Shown: positions 26,580 to 37,821 of the stretch, piece by piece | How the letters are laid out: each line of letters starts with the position of its first letter | Position numbering within the stretch: position 1 is the first letter of the stretch | Assembly (NCBI GenBank): GCA_964016415.1 | Contig: OZ024666.1 | Location: forward strand, 1 to 64,000 | Direction: 5' to 3' | Length of the DNA stretch: 64,000 nucleotides | Source: Erwinia sp. | GTDB taxonomy: Bacteria; Pseudomonadota; Gammaproteobacteria; Enterobacterales; Enterobacteriaceae | Position numbers and translations under genes: made by a program | Notes under the pieces: model-generated | What the model saw: the letters and a program-made list of their open reading frames with translations, nothing else | Databases searched by the model: none | What the model was told of the DNA's origin: nothing

Positions 26580-27602
26580 ATGAAGCCGATCTTTAGCAGA
26601 GGTCCCTCTCTGCAGTTACGCTTAATTTTAGCGGTTCTCGTGGCAGTCGTGATTATTGTCGCTGACAGTCGATTGGGGGCTTTTAGCCGTATCCGTGCCT
26701 ATATGGATACGGCGGTAAGCCCGTTCTATTTTCTGGCCAATGGACCACGTCAGTTGCTGGACAGCGTATCGGAAACATTCACTTCCCGACAGCAGCTTGA
26801 ACAGGCAAACAAAACGCTGCAGCGTGAATTATTAATCAAAAATAGCGAATTGCTTCTGCTAGGTCAGTACCGGCAGGAGAATATACGCTTACGCGAATTA
26901 CTGGGATCACCGTTGCGTCAGGATGAGCATAAAATGATAACCCAGGTCATCTCCACAGGAACCGATCCCTATTCTGATCAGGTGGTGATTGATAAAGGAA
27001 GCGTGAATGGTGTCTATGAGGGACAGCCGATTATCAGCGATAAAGGTATCGTTGGACAAGTGGTTGCCGTAGGGCAAATCACCAGCAGAGTCATGTTAAT
27101 CTGTGACTCTTCTCATGCATTGCCTATTCAGGTTTTACGCAACGATATCAGGGTAATTGCGGCAGGGAATGGCTGTAAGGATGATTTGCAGCTTGAACAT
27201 CTTCCGGCAAATATTGATATCCGCCCCGGCGATGTTTTGGTCTCATCCGGCATTGGCGGCCGTTTTCCTGAGGGTTACCCCGTGGGTGTTGTATCTACAG
27301 TACGTCAGGATACACAACGAGCGTATACCGTGATTCAGGCGCGTCCGACCGTTGATTTACACCGTCTGCGTTACCTGCTGCTGCTCTGGGGCGCGGATCG
27401 TGATGGTACGCAACCGAAAACCCCGGATGAAGTTCATCAGGCCGCTAATGAACGCTTAATGCAAATGATGCCTCAGGTGCTGCCTTCAGGGAGTGCTCTG
27501 GTTGGCCCTCCTGCCCCAGAAATTCCAGCTTCAGCGCAACCGGATAACAGCGTCAGACAAACAGCACCTTCTTCAGCAGCAGTAAGAGGTTCTACACCTT
27601 GA
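26580..27602 (+). CDS. mreC: Rod shape-determining protein MreC
   Basis: Bitopic inner-membrane protein (340 residues) that links MreB to periplasmic PBP2/RodA. It has one transmembrane helix (about 12-30), a coiled coil (about 65-105, [20 protein letters not shown]), a beta-barrel domain in the centre and a Pro/Ala/Ser-rich tail. Matches E. coli MreC. Its TGA stop overlaps the mreD start codon. Confidence 0.97.
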   Translation: MKPIFSRGPSLQLRLILAVLVAVVIIVADSRLGAFSRIRAYMDTAVSPFYFLANGPRQLLDSVSETFTSRQQLEQANKTLQRELLIKNSELLLLGQYRQENIRLRELLGSPLRQDEHKMITQVISTGTDPYSDQVVIDKGSVNGVYEGQPIISDKGIVGQVVAVGQITSRVMLICDSSHALPIQVLRNDIRVIAAGNGCKDDLQLEHLPANIDIRPGDVLVSSGIGGRFPEGYPVGVVSTVRQDTQRAYTVIQARPTVDLHRLRYLLLLWGADRDGTQPKTPDEVHQAANERLMQMMPQVLPSGSALVGPPAPEIPASAQPDNSVRQTAPSSAAVRGSTP

Positions 27603-28087
27603 GTGCTTATCGCCACCGCGGACAGTGGTTTATTTGGCTGTCATTTTTTGTTGCGCTGGTGTTGCAGATTATGCCCTGGCCTGAGCAAATTTATATGTTC
27701 AGGCCCTCATGGTTATTATTAATCCTGATTTACTGGGCGGTAACGCTACCTCATCGGGTCAATGTAGGTTCAGCCTTTATGATGGGGGCGGTGATGGATC
27801 TGATTGCGGGTTCAACACTGGGAGTACGAGCGCTTGCATTAAGTATTGTCGTCTATCTGGTGGCATTCAAAGTACATCTGTTTCGTAACCTGGCATTCTG
27901 GCAGCAGGCAATGTTAGTTACCGTGTTATCCCTGGCAACTAATGTTTTGATTTTTTGGACGGAATTTTTAGTTATCAATGTCTCATTTCGTCCGGAAGTT
28001 CTTTGGGGGAGTATGATTGACGGTATACTCTGGCCCTGGCTATTTTTACTGATGCGCCGACTGAGTCATCAGTATACTGTGCATTGA
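27599..28087 (+). CDS. mreD: Rod shape-determining membrane protein MreD
   Basis: Polytopic inner-membrane component of the elongasome (162 residues) with five to six hydrophobic helices; matches E. coli MreD throughout ([20 protein letters not shown]; ends [13 protein letters not shown]). The start is a TTG at 27599 that overlaps the mreC stop (TTGA). No ATG or GTG occurs in frame near it and homology begins at the next codon, so this rare start is likely real and keeps MreD low through coupling. Confidence 0.93.
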   Translation: MSAYRHRGQWFIWLSFFVALVLQIMPWPEQIYMFRPSWLLLILIYWAVTLPHRVNVGSAFMMGAVMDLIAGSTLGVRALALSIVVYLVAFKVHLFRNLAFWQQAMLVTVLSLATNVLIFWTEFLVINVSFRPEVLWGSMIDGILWPWLFLLMRRLSHQYTVH

Positions 28088-28095
28088 GGTACCGA

Positions 28096-28677
28096 ATGTT
28101 ATCCCTTTATCTGGCTTCGGGTTCCCCACGGCGCTATGAACTTTTACAGCAGCTTGGGCTCTCCTTTTCTGTGCTTCATGCTCCAATCGAAGAACAACGC
28201 AGGCCTGGAGAGTCTCCCCTGATGTATGTAACACGCCTGGCGCGTGAAAAGGCGCTGGCTGGCGTGTCAGTTGCAGAACAACCTTTACCGGTACTGGGTG
28301 CTGATACCATTGTTGTTCTGGAAGAATCGATCCTCGAAAAGCCTGATGATCAGGCCCATGCAACCAGGATGTTGAACCTGTTATCGGGTAAGACACATAC
28401 AGTGATGACAGCAATAGCGATGGCTGACAAGTCTCAGGTTATAGATGCTGTCGTTTGCACGGAAGTGACATTTCGGCTGTTATCACCGCAGGATATTGCT
28501 GACTACGTTGGCAGTGGCGAACCGATGGATAAAGCAGGTGCTTACGCCATTCAGGGGCGTGGTGGGCGTTTTGTACGTAAAATCAATGGCAGTTATTATG
28601 CTGTTGTCGGCCTTCCTCTGGTGGAAACTGAAGAGCTGTTCACTCGCTTTTGCGGGTCACATGAACTGAGGAGATAA
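28096..28677 (+). CDS. yhdE: Maf-type nucleoside triphosphate pyrophosphatase (dTTP/UTP)
   Basis: Cytoplasmic house-cleaning pyrophosphatase (193 residues) of the Maf/Ham1 fold, hydrolysing dTTP, UTP and modified pyrimidine nucleotides. It opens with the Maf signature [18 protein letters not shown] and has [11 protein letters not shown] and the substrate-loop [16 protein letters not shown] at 28096 is preferred over an upstream TTG because homology begins at [11 protein letters not shown]. It lies between mreD and rng, as in E. coli. Confidence 0.95.
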   Translation: MLSLYLASGSPRRYELLQQLGLSFSVLHAPIEEQRRPGESPLMYVTRLAREKALAGVSVAEQPLPVLGADTIVVLEESILEKPDDQAHATRMLNLLSGKTHTVMTAIAMADKSQVIDAVVCTEVTFRLLSPQDIADYVGSGEPMDKAGAYAIQGRGGRFVRKINGSYYAVVGLPLVETEELFTRFCGSHELRR

Positions 28678-28678
28678 C

Positions 28679-30148
28679 ATGACAGCGGAGCTGTTAGTCA
28701 ATATCACCCCTTCAGAAACACGGGTCGCCTACATTGATGGGGGGATCCTGCAGGAAATCCATATTGAACGGGAATCACGCAGAGGTATCGTAGGTAACAT
28801 TTATAAAGGTCGGGTCAGTCGCGTGTTGCCGGGAATGCAGGCAGCATTTGTCGACATCGGGCTGGATAAAGCTGCCTTTCTGCATGCTTCAGATATCATG
28901 CCACACACGGAATGTGTCGCGGGGGATGAAAAGAAAAATTTCGTGGTGCGTGATATTTCAGAACTGGTTCGTCAGGGGCAGGATCTGATGGTGCAGGTGG
29001 TAAAAGATCCTCTCGGTACAAAAGGGGCTCGTCTGACCACCGATATTACGTTGCCCTCACGCTATCTGGTGTTTATGCCTGGTGCTTCTCATGTTGGAGT
29101 TTCACAACGCATTGACAGCGAAGCAGAGCGAGAGCGCTTAAAAGGGATTGTTTCTGCTTATTGTGATGAGTTAGGCGGATATATTATTCGTACGGCAGCA
29201 GAAGGAATCGGAGAGAGTGAGCTGGCATCGGATGCTGCCTTTCTAAAAAGATTGTGGAAAAAAGTCCTGGAGCGTAAGAAGCGTAATAAGACGCGTTGCT
29301 GCCTGTATGGCGAAGTGGTGTTATCTCAGCGTATTTTACGTGATTTTGCTGGTGCCGCACTTGATCGTGTTCGTATCGACTCTCGTCTGAGTTATGAAGA
29401 TTTAACTGAGTTTACCAGTGAGTATATTCCAGAGCTGAGTACCCGCCTAGAATTGTACACCGGGAAACAGCCTATTTTTGACCTTTTCGATGTGGAAAAT
29501 GAAATCCAGCGCGCGCTGGATCGTAAAGTTGAACTGAAATCGGGCGGTTATCTGATTATTGATCAAACGGAAGCGATGACCACCATCGATATCAATACCG
29601 GTGCCTTTGTCGGACATCGTAATCTGGAAGAGACAATATTTAACACTAATATCGAAGCGACACAGGCGATTGCCCGCCAGTTGCGTTTGCGCAACCTGGG
29701 CGGGATCATCATTATCGATTTTATCGACATGAGCAACGATGACCATCGACGCCGCGTATTGCATTCGCTTGATCAGGCATTGAGCAAAGATCGGGTCAAA
29801 ACCAGCATAAATGGATTCTCACAACTTGGTTTGGTTGAGATGACCCGTAAACGCACCCGGGAGAGTATTGAGCATGTGTTGTGTCACAATTGTCCTGTGT
29901 GCAAAGGCCGCGGAACACTGAAAACTGTTGAAACGGTGTGTTATGAGATTATGCGTGAAATTGTGCGCGTCCATCATGCTTATGACTCTGATCGTTTTTT
30001 GGTATATGCCTCTCCTGCGGTAGGCGAAGCACTGAACACTGATGAGTCTCATGCCCTTGCTGAAGTAGAACTGTTTGTTGGTAAGCAAGTGAGTGTCAAG
30101 ATTGAACCCCTCTACACTCAGGAGCAGTTTGATGTGGTGATGATGTGA
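28679..30148 (+). CDS. rng: Ribonuclease G
   Basis: Endoribonuclease (489 residues) that matures the 16S rRNA 5' end and degrades some mRNAs. It has an N-terminal S1 domain (about 35-130), a DNase I-like catalytic domain with acidic metal-binding motifs TTIDINTGAFVGHRN and GGIIIIDFIDM, and the zinc-link CPVCKGRG used for dimerisation. It lacks the long C-terminal scaffold of RNase E, so RNase G is the right call. The ATG follows the yhdE stop by one base. Confidence 0.97.
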   Translation: MTAELLVNITPSETRVAYIDGGILQEIHIERESRRGIVGNIYKGRVSRVLPGMQAAFVDIGLDKAAFLHASDIMPHTECVAGDEKKNFVVRDISELVRQGQDLMVQVVKDPLGTKGARLTTDITLPSRYLVFMPGASHVGVSQRIDSEAERERLKGIVSAYCDELGGYIIRTAAEGIGESELASDAAFLKRLWKKVLERKKRNKTRCCLYGEVVLSQRILRDFAGAALDRVRIDSRLSYEDLTEFTSEYIPELSTRLELYTGKQPIFDLFDVENEIQRALDRKVELKSGGYLIIDQTEAMTTIDINTGAFVGHRNLEETIFNTNIEATQAIARQLRLRNLGGIIIIDFIDMSNDDHRRRVLHSLDQALSKDRVKTSINGFSQLGLVEMTRKRTRESIEHVLCHNCPVCKGRGTLKTVETVCYEIMREIVRVHHAYDSDRFLVYASPAVGEALNTDESHALAEVELFVGKQVSVKIEPLYTQEQFDVVMM

Positions 30149-30248
30149 TATTCCGGTCACCGCTACATGCGGTTGCCGGAGGGGAAAGTACACGATAAGA
30201 TTACATTGCATACAACACGGTAGCTAAGAGGACGATGAGGAAAATGGG

Positions 30249-33200
30249 GTGAAGCGGTTACCGAGGATATTCCTGCTGGTCGGGGTGACGCTGGTCGTGA
30301 TGACGGCACTGCTGGTAACGGCGTTACGCCTGGTATTGCCTCACCTTAATCAATGGAGAGAACCACTGTTTGAACAGCTCTCTGAGGTAGCCGGTGTCTC
30401 TCTCTCGGCGGGAGAGCTCCGTGGCGAGTGGAAAAATTTTGGCCCGGTTCTGGAAGTCAATAATCTTCACCTGACATTGCCTAGCCAGGGAGAAATAAAC
30501 GTAAAACGTCTGTCACTGGCACTGGACGTTTGGCAGTCTTTACTCCACCAACGCTGGCAGTTTCGTGATCTCACCTTTCATCAGCTCAGTGCAAAGATTG
30601 ATACTCCTATCAACAGCGGTCAGTCCGACAGGATAACATTGACGCCCAATGCACTGAGTGATCTGTTTTTGACGCAAATTGATCATTTTACCCTGCGTGA
30701 TAGCGAAATTAATTTTCTGACGCTGAATGGAGAACGCGCCACACTGGCGATACCTCAGATGATGTGGCTCAACGATGACAACCGACATCGTGCTGAGGGT
30801 GTGATTAATCTTTCGAGTTTTTCCGGGCAACATGGTGGATTACAAGTTGGTCTTGATTTAGCTGATACTAATGGCTACCTGGATACTGGCCGTATCTGGA
30901 TGCAGGCGAATGAAGTCGATGCACGCCCCTGGCTGGGCAAGTGGATGAAAGACAATACTTCCCTTGAGAGTGCTCAGGTTTCTGTTGCCGCGTGGATGCA
31001 ATTACGTGACGGAAGAGTGGAGAGTGGGGATGTTTCTCTTAGCAACGGAAAGGCGAGCTGGCGTGACGGAAAGCAATTTCATCAGCTGACGCTGGAAAAA
31101 ATGAATGTTCATTTGCTTAATCAAACTCAGGGATGGCAATTTGACTTTCCGAAAATAAACCTGACAACGGACGGTGAAGCCTGGCCGGAAGGGCAATTGT
31201 CATTGCTGTGGATGACAGAAAAAACTGACGCCAGAACGCTCAGGCTTCGTGCTGCAAACTTTTCGCTGGAGCGACTTGCCAGTATCCTGCCTCTGTTTAC
31301 CCGCCTGATGCCGGAAGCAGCTGATAACTGGCAGCTGTTGCATCCTCACGGAGAAGTGCAATTGTTTGCCGCTGATATCCCTGTGGCAACACCAAAAGAG
31401 AGTCAGTTACTGTTACGCATGAAAAATGTAGGCTGGCAACAATGGCGTGATGTGCCAGCGATGGCCAATTTGTCCGGTGAGTTATCAGGTTCACTGGCAC
31501 AGGGTAAAGCAGAGATAGGTTTACAAAATGCTACGTTACCTTATGAGAAGATGTTTGCCGCGCCGTTGCAGGTAGCACAAGCTGGCGGGAAACTGCACTG
31601 GATAAAAAATGATAAAGGACTGCAACTGAAAGGAGAGCAATGGCAGTTACAGGCACACGCGCTTGCTGCTGGTGGTGATTTTACTTATACCCACCTTGAC
31701 GGAGAGTCCCCACGACTTGAATTACTGGCGGGTATTCGGGTTAAAGACGCAGGAGAAGCATGGCGTTATTTTCCTCATGATTTGATGGAACCGCCACTGA
31801 TATCATTTTTGAATGATGCAATAAAAGGTGGTGAAGTCAGTAATGCGTCACTGATTTTAGCGGGCGATCCCGGCGCTTTTCCTTTCAGAAACAATCAGGG
31901 GATGTTCGAAGTGGCGGTTCCGCTTCGTCGGGCGACCTTTCAATTCCAGCCTTTGTGGCCTGCGATCACGGATCTGGATATTGATCTCGATTTTGTCAAC
32001 AACGGCCTGGCAATGCAGGCAAAGCACCTGACATTAGGTAAAGTTGCTGTTCGGGACGTGTCAGCCGATATCCCGGATTACCGTCAGCAGAAATTATTCA
32101 TTGCCGGTGATATACAAGGTGATGGCGAGGATATCGGACACTATTTCACGCAAACACCACTGAAATCAACACTGGGAAGTGCATTGCAACAGGTGCAGTT
32201 GCAGGGGCCGGTCGGCGGGAAATTGAATCTGACCATTCCTTTACATGGCCATGATGTGGTGGCAGAGGGTGACGTCAACTTAGATAATAACCAGTTAACA
32301 GTGAAACCACTGGGTACTACGTTGCAACAGCTCAAAGGACGTTTCACCTACAAGAATGGTAACTTAGAAAGCGGGCCGCTGTCGGCACAGTGGTTTGGCC
32401 AGCCGGTAAATCTGCGTTTTAATACGGAAGAAATGGAACAGCGCTTTGCGGTCAATATAGACTTACAGGGCAAATGGCAACCCGCGACGATAGCTGCACT
32501 TCCTTTTTCATCCGCACTATCAGGCCAGATGGAATGGCAGAGTCATGTCGCGGTCGATATCCCCCACGCAGGAAGCACAAAGTATAGCGTCACTGTTGAG
32601 GGGGATCTGAAGGATGTAAGTAGCCACTTACCCCAGCCGTTAGAAAAAAAAGCAGGTATCTCTCTTCCTGTTCAGTTAAAGGCGGTCGGAAATATCAGCG
32701 GTTTTACCTTGCAGGGAAAAGCAGGAAAAAAAGAGCAGTTCAACAGCCGCTGGTCAGTAGGAAAACAATTAAAACTGGAAAAATTTATCTGGCAAAGCCA
32801 GACTGAACAGGTGCCGACTCTGCCAAACAGCAGCATGGCTGAGTTAAATCTTCCTGCGTTGGCAGGCGACACGTGGCTGGCATTACTGGCCCGTGAATCT
32901 ACCCTGGCTAACCCTGGTCTGACTAACGTCACGCTTCCCTCAGTATTTACTTTACGCACACCTGAGTTGAGCCTGGCAGGTCAGCAGTGGCATGATCTTG
33001 AGGTGCTTACTACGCAAAGAGTCAGTGGTGGACGGGATATTCAGGTAACAGGCACTGAAGTTCGTGGGACGCTGGCGATGAGCCAGCGACGCCCCTGGCA
33101 AGCCCGTTTTGATTACCTCTATTATAATCCTCAGTGGGCGGCAGCGAATAACTTATTATCCGACAAGCAGCATGCTGTGGATTTCAGTCAATGGCCAGAC

Positions 33201-34010
33201 TTAAATCTATCGTGTAACACCTGCTGGCTGCGTGGTCAGAATGTTGGGCGTATCAGCGCAGAACTATCACATACCAGCGATACCTTGCGGGTAAAAAATG
33301 GTGTTATCGACAGCGGAACGGCAACACTGACATTTGATGGTGAATGGATAAATCGCGGTGATGTACAAAGAACGGCACTGAAAGGTGCGCTGAAAGGAAA
33401 AAATATGGGTACGGCAGCAGAGCGCTATGGTCTGATGACTCCATTGCGGGATAGCGCTTTTGATATCGCCTATGATCTACACTGGCAATCCCCCCCGTGG
33501 CAGCCAGTAATATCTTCTCTGAGCGGGGTATTAACCAGCCATCTGGGGCCCGGACATATCAGTGATGTGAATACCGGACGTGCCGGGCAATTACTGCGTT
33601 TAGTGAGTGTTGATGCACTCCTGCGCAAGCTGCGTTTTGATTTCAGCGATACATTCAGTAAAGATTTTTATTTCGATGATATTACTGGTACAGCATGGAT
33701 CGAAAAGGGCGTCATACATACCGATAATTTACTAATTGATGGGCTGGAAGCGGACATTGCCATGAAAGGTCGCATCGATCTGGTCACCGGTCAATTAGAT
33801 ATGCAGGCTGTAGTGGCCCCCGAGATTTCAGCGACGGTGGGTGTAGCGACTGCTTTTGCTATCAATCCTGTGGTCGGTGCAGCAGTGTTTGCAGCCAGTA
33901 AAGTATTGGCGCCTTTATGGAATAAAATTTCCGTATTGCGTTACCACATCAGCGGGCCTCTGGATAAACCAGAAATTAACGAAGTGCTGCGTAAAGTACG
34001 CGAAAAGTAA
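30249..34010 (+). CDS. yhdP: AsmA-like inner-membrane protein YhdP
   Basis: Very large protein (1253 residues; E. coli 1266) of the AsmA-like family (TamB, YhdP, YdbH), anchored by one N-terminal helix (about 7-29) with a long beta-rich periplasmic part thought to bridge the envelope and carry phospholipids to the outer membrane. The C-terminal AsmA-like domain (LSGVLTSHLGPGHISDVNTG) and the ending NEVLRKVREK are conserved. It starts with GTG at 30249 near GGAAAATGGGG. The frame is uninterrupted, notable beside the several broken genes around it. Confidence 0.95.
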   Translation: MKRLPRIFLLVGVTLVVMTALLVTALRLVLPHLNQWREPLFEQLSEVAGVSLSAGELRGEWKNFGPVLEVNNLHLTLPSQGEINVKRLSLALDVWQSLLHQRWQFRDLTFHQLSAKIDTPINSGQSDRITLTPNALSDLFLTQIDHFTLRDSEINFLTLNGERATLAIPQMMWLNDDNRHRAEGVINLSSFSGQHGGLQVGLDLADTNGYLDTGRIWMQANEVDARPWLGKWMKDNTSLESAQVSVAAWMQLRDGRVESGDVSLSNGKASWRDGKQFHQLTLEKMNVHLLNQTQGWQFDFPKINLTTDGEAWPEGQLSLLWMTEKTDARTLRLRAANFSLERLASILPLFTRLMPEAADNWQLLHPHGEVQLFAADIPVATPKESQLLLRMKNVGWQQWRDVPAMANLSGELSGSLAQGKAEIGLQNATLPYEKMFAAPLQVAQAGGKLHWIKNDKGLQLKGEQWQLQAHALAAGGDFTYTHLDGESPRLELLAGIRVKDAGEAWRYFPHDLMEPPLISFLNDAIKGGEVSNASLILAGDPGAFPFRNNQGMFEVAVPLRRATFQFQPLWPAITDLDIDLDFVNNGLAMQAKHLTLGKVAVRDVSADIPDYRQQKLFIAGDIQGDGEDIGHYFTQTPLKSTLGSALQQVQLQGPVGGKLNLTIPLHGHDVVAEGDVNLDNNQLTVKPLGTTLQQLKGRFTYKNGNLESGPLSAQWFGQPVNLRFNTEEMEQRFAVNIDLQGKWQPATIAALPFSSALSGQMEWQSHVAVDIPHAGSTKYSVTVEGDLKDVSSHLPQPLEKKAGISLPVQLKAVGNISGFTLQGKAGKKEQFNSRWSVGKQLKLEKFIWQSQTEQVPTLPNSSMAELNLPALAGDTWLALLARESTLANPGLTNVTLPSVFTLRTPELSLAGQQWHDLEVLTTQRVSGGRDIQVTGTEVRGTLAMSQRRPWQARFDYLYYNPQWAAANNLLSDKQHAVDFSQWPDLNLSCNTCWLRGQNVGRISAELSHTSDTLRVKNGVIDSGTATLTFDGEWINRGDVQRTALKGALKGKNMGTAAERYGLMTPLRDSAFDIAYDLHWQSPPWQPVISSLSGVLTSHLGPGHISDVNTGRAGQLLRLVSVDALLRKLRFDFSDTFSKDFYFDDITGTAWIEKGVIHTDNLLIDGLEADIAMKGRIDLVTGQLDMQAVVAPEISATVGVATAFAINPVVGAAVFAASKVLAPLWNKISVLRYHISGPLDKPEINEVLRKVREK

Positions 34011-34115
34011 TATTGAACGGTTTGACGTTGGCACTGATTTCACGCACCCTTATTTGTATCAATATCCATGGTTGTTTACCTGCACGACAGCCATCGACTA
34101 ACAAAGTGAGAACAC

Positions 34116-35561
34116 ATGGCACTGAATTATGTAAGTGAGCACCTGCTTACTCTAAACGGCATCAATGAGCAGGATCTTTCCTCTCTGTTAGGTCAGCTTT
34201 CTGAGCGTAAACTGGATTATGCTGATCTCTATTTTCAGTCCAGTTGCCATGAGTCATGGTTTCTTGAAGACAGTATCATCAAAGAGGGTTCGTGGAACAT
34301 CGATCAGGGGGTTGGTGTCCGCGCTATTCGCGATGAAAAAACCGGTTTTGCCTACGCAGATCAAATCACACTGAACGCCTTAACTCAAAGTGTTAATGCA
34401 GCGCGCAGTATTGTTCAGGAACAAGGTACGGGACAGACCACGATACTCAGTCGCGTTTTACCTCAGTCACGTTACCCGTTGATGGACCCGCTTGACAGTC
34501 TATCCCGTGAAGAAAAAATAGCCTTATTACATCGGATTGACCGCACTGCACGCGCGACAGATAAGCGTGTTCAGGAAGTCACTGCCAGTTTAAGTGGTGT
34601 TTATGAGCTGGTTCTTGTGGCAGCCACCGATGGTACTCTGGCGGCCGATGTTCGACCTTTAGTCCGACTTTCTGTCAGCGTGCAGGTAGAGGAGAATGGC
34701 AAACGTGAACGGGGCTCATGCGGAGGCGGTGGTCGTTATGGTTATGATTATTTCCTCGCCAGTGAGCAGGGCGAATGTCGCGCAGATAATTGGGCGCGGG
34801 AAGCGGTCAGAATGGCATTGGTCAATCTGCATGCAGTAGCTGCACCCGCAGGTATGTTGCCTGTTGTACTCGGTGCCGGCTGGCCTGGGGTCCTGTTGCA
34901 TGAGGCTGTCGGGCATGGACTGGAAGGCGATTTTAACCGGCGTGGCACCTCAGTGTTCAGTGGGCAAATAGGTCAAAAGGTCGCTTCTGAGCTCTGCACC
35001 ATTGTAGATGATGGTACGCTGGCAGGCCGTCGGGGGTCGTTGACTATCGACGATGAAGGCGTCCCAGGGCAATATAATATATTGATCGAAAACGGTATTC
35101 TTAAAGGGTATATGCAGGATAAGCTCAGTGCGCGACTCATGGGAATGACGCCAACTGGCAATGGTCGCCGGGAGTCGTATGCTCACCTGCCAATGCCGCG
35201 CATGACCAATACCTACATGCTTGAGGGTAAATCAACGCCTCAGGAGATGATCGAGAGTGTCGAATTTGGACTTTATGCACCGAACTTTGGCGGTGGTCAG
35301 GTTGATATTACCTCTGGAAAATTTGTTTTCTCTACTTCCGAGGCTTATCTGATCGAAAAAGGGAAAGTGACTAAACCGGTCAAAGGGGCAACCTTGATTG
35401 GTTCAGGCATTGAGGCAATGCAGCAGATTTCTATGGTGGGTAACGATTTAGCCCTGGATCATGGTATCGGGGTTTGCGGTAAAGAAGGGCAAAGCGTCCC
35501 GGTTGGCGTAGGGCAACCAACGTTAAAACTGGATAAACTCACCGTAGGCGGAACCGCCTGA
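34116..35561 (+). CDS. tldD: Metalloprotease TldD
   Basis: Zinc metalloprotease subunit (481 residues) that, with TldE/PmbA, degrades unfolded peptides and processes microcin B17 and CcdA. The zinc-binding HEXXH is at 262-267 (HEAVGH), with the downstream third-ligand region [17 protein letters not shown] near the C-terminus. Matches E. coli TldD in length. It sits between yhdP and the aae locus, as in E. coli. Confidence 0.97.
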   Translation: MALNYVSEHLLTLNGINEQDLSSLLGQLSERKLDYADLYFQSSCHESWFLEDSIIKEGSWNIDQGVGVRAIRDEKTGFAYADQITLNALTQSVNAARSIVQEQGTGQTTILSRVLPQSRYPLMDPLDSLSREEKIALLHRIDRTARATDKRVQEVTASLSGVYELVLVAATDGTLAADVRPLVRLSVSVQVEENGKRERGSCGGGGRYGYDYFLASEQGECRADNWAREAVRMALVNLHAVAAPAGMLPVVLGAGWPGVLLHEAVGHGLEGDFNRRGTSVFSGQIGQKVASELCTIVDDGTLAGRRGSLTIDDEGVPGQYNILIENGILKGYMQDKLSARLMGMTPTGNGRRESYAHLPMPRMTNTYMLEGKSTPQEMIESVEFGLYAPNFGGGQVDITSGKFVFSTSEAYLIEKGKVTKPVKGATLIGSGIEAMQQISMVGNDLALDHGIGVCGKEGQSVPVGVGQPTLKLDKLTVGGTA

Positions 35562-35591
35562 ACCTGTTGTGAAAGCGACCTGGCAGAATGG

Positions 35592-36433
35592 CTACCTGCA
35601 TTGAAATTCGCGGTAGCGTTCTGTCACTGTATCGAAATATGCGCTGAGGGTACTGATACCAATTTGCACCGGTACCGGCAATTTTTCTTTTTTACTGCAG
35701 ATGGCATACACGCTTTGCTCCGTCAGTATGTGTTCAGTAAACAATATTCCTATACTCTCTGCTTCAATCTTGTCCATCACCCAGAGTAGTGGACACAGGC
35801 AATACCCGTGCCTGAAGTCAGTCAGCTAATCAACGTTTGAGTGTCATCCGTGAGGTATCATCCCTGTGGGATCAGATACGTTTTTTCCCCTGTAGGATCG
35901 CGTAATTCAAATCCATTCCGGGGACTGATGCTGTAGGTGAGCCAATTCAGCGGGAGGATTTCTTCAATCTTTGCTGGTCTTCCATGAAGGGATAACCACG
36001 ACTTCGCGGCGCAGATTACCAATGGCATTTTGCCTGCCAACCGGGAAAGAAGAGTGGTGTCTGGTGACGGCCCGACACGAACGACTAAATCCAGACCTGC
36101 ACTGATTACATCAGGTACCGGACTCCATGCACCAGATTCACATTTAATCCGGGGTGTATTTGTAACAGCGCAGCAGTAACCGGAGTTAGAACATTTTGCG
36201 CCATTGTCGGTGAGCTAACGATGTGCAATGTGCCAATGGGTTTATTATTAACCGTATGTGGTTTTTCGTGGAGCTGTTAAACCTCTGCCAGCATATGCTG
36301 ACATCCCTGAACGTAGATTTTTCCTGCGTCATCCAGACTAAGGTGGCGGGTGCTGCGATTGAGTAGTTGCGGCAGTAAAGGACCCGGATTCAACGATTCG
36401 CGAGAATACCAGCATGTATTTTGATCTTTCCAT
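35592..36433 (-). pseudogene. aaeR: LysR-type regulator AaeR, degraded
   Basis: A relic of the LysR regulator of the divergent aaeXAB efflux genes. Pieces of the E. coli AaeR sequence appear in order but in different frames: the start MERSKYMLVFSRIVESGSFTAA (from 36433), NRSTRHLSLDDAGKIYVQGC near 36320-36390, LVICAAKSWLSLHGRP near 35970-36025 through TYLIPQG, and VYAICSKKEKLPVPVQIG near 35700. About 20 codons around the DNA-recognition helix are missing. Too damaged for an assembly artefact. Confidence 0.9.
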
Positions 36434-36665
36434 GGTTCGCTCAGAATATAAAACATCATTAGTCAGGTAACAGGTAGAAAACTTATAGTCAGCTGCGTTA
36501 CTATATTAACGCCGGGCTAACAATTTTTCTGGTTACCACAAAAAAGAACGATAAAACGCAATAATGTCATGACTAAAACATTAGCATGCTTTATTCATTG
36601 TGTGAGTAAAGAACATAAAGCAGCCTGGCTTTTAGGGGCTGATGAGTAATAAAAAGGGATAAAAA

Positions 36666-36869
36666 ATGAGTGTGCTGCCGGTTATCGTGCTTTTTGGCTT
36701 GTCATTTCCACCAGTTTTTTTTGACATTATGTTGTCGTTGCTCCTGTTTTGGCTGGTGCGTCGTTTGCTGATGAGCACAGGTATTTATGATTTTGTCCGG
36801 CATCCGGCGCTGTTTAGTACGGCGCTTTACTGCTGTTTGTTTTATTTGGTATCCCAGTTATTTGCATGA
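36666..36869 (+). CDS. aaeX: Small membrane protein AaeX
   Basis: A 67-residue DUF1656 protein with two membrane helices (about 4-32 and 46-66) and the conserved centre [21 protein letters not shown]; close match to E. coli AaeX. It is the first gene of the aaeXAB operon for p-hydroxybenzoic acid and related aromatic carboxylate efflux. aaeA begins 7 bases downstream. The gene is intact although its regulator and pump genes are damaged. Confidence 0.94.
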   Translation: MSVLPVIVLFGLSFPPVFFDIMLSLLLFWLVRRLLMSTGIYDFVRHPALFSTALYCCLFYLVSQLFA

Positions 36870-36876
36870 GGTTATT

Positions 36877-37809
36877 GTGAAAGCTCTGACAAGAAAATTT
36901 TTGCGCTACGGCATAACCCTGCTGCTGGTAGTGATTGCGGTGATAGGGGTTTTTAGAATTTGGGCGTTTTACACGGAATCGCCCTGGACACGTGATGCAA
37001 AGTTTATCGCTGATGTAGTGGCTATCGCACCGGATGTCAGTGGATTGATCGCGGAAGTTAAAGTCCATGATAATCAATGGGTAAAAAAAGACCAGGTACT
37101 GTTTGTCATTGATCAGCCTCGCTATCAGCAGGCGCTGGCAGATAATGAGGCAGATGTTGCGTACTATCAGGCATTACTCCAGGAGAAGCAACGTGAAGCG
37201 CAACGCCGTAATCAACTCGGGGTTAATGCCATGTCCCGTGAAGCTATTGATCAGTCAAACAATGACTATCACACTACCCAGCATTTGCTGGCAAAAGCGA
37301 CAGCCAGCCGCGATACGGCGGCACTCGATCTGCAAAGAACGGTAGTAAAAGCGCCAGCTGATGGTTGGGTAACTAACCTGAGTGCGTACGAAGGGGAGTT
37401 TATTACCCGCGGAGCTACTGCAGTCGCACTGGTGAAATCGGGGACATTCTACGTTCTGGCTTATATGGAAGAGACTAAACTGGCAGGTGTCCAGGCAGGA
37501 TATCAGGTGACCATTACGCCATTGGGAAGTAACCAATCGCTCGAGGGGCATGTGGAGAGTTTTGCTGCTGGTGTCAGTAACAGCAGCAGTTCTCGTGACA
37601 GTAAAGGAATGGCGGCAATTGACTCTAATCTTGAATGGGTACGATTAGCACAGCGTGTGCCTGTACGTATTCGTCTTGATGTTCAGCCAGAAAATCGTTA
37701 CCCCTCAGGTACCACCGCGACAGTTGTCATCGGCGCTTCTTCTGCGAATGCAAATCAACCGACATCTCCGGTAATGAAGCTGATCAATCGTTTGCGTGAA
37801 TTTGGCTAA
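36877..37809 (+). CDS. aaeA: Aromatic carboxylic acid efflux, membrane fusion subunit AaeA
   Basis: Periplasmic adaptor (310 residues; HlyD/EmrA type) linking AaeB to the outer membrane. It has one N-terminal helix (about 12-30), a biotinyl-lipoyl-like half ([22 protein letters not shown]), a hairpin and the second lipoyl half ([22 protein letters not shown]). GTG at 36877 is chosen: it follows a GAGG, avoids overlap with aaeX and matches the E. coli start. The frame is open upstream to 36787 without homology. Confidence 0.94.
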   Translation: MKALTRKFLRYGITLLLVVIAVIGVFRIWAFYTESPWTRDAKFIADVVAIAPDVSGLIAEVKVHDNQWVKKDQVLFVIDQPRYQQALADNEADVAYYQALLQEKQREAQRRNQLGVNAMSREAIDQSNNDYHTTQHLLAKATASRDTAALDLQRTVVKAPADGWVTNLSAYEGEFITRGATAVALVKSGTFYVLAYMEETKLAGVQAGYQVTITPLGSNQSLEGHVESFAAGVSNSSSSRDSKGMAAIDSNLEWVRLAQRVPVRIRLDVQPENRYPSGTTATVVIGASSANANQPTSPVMKLINRLREFG

Positions 37810-37821
37810 AGGAAACCACGT

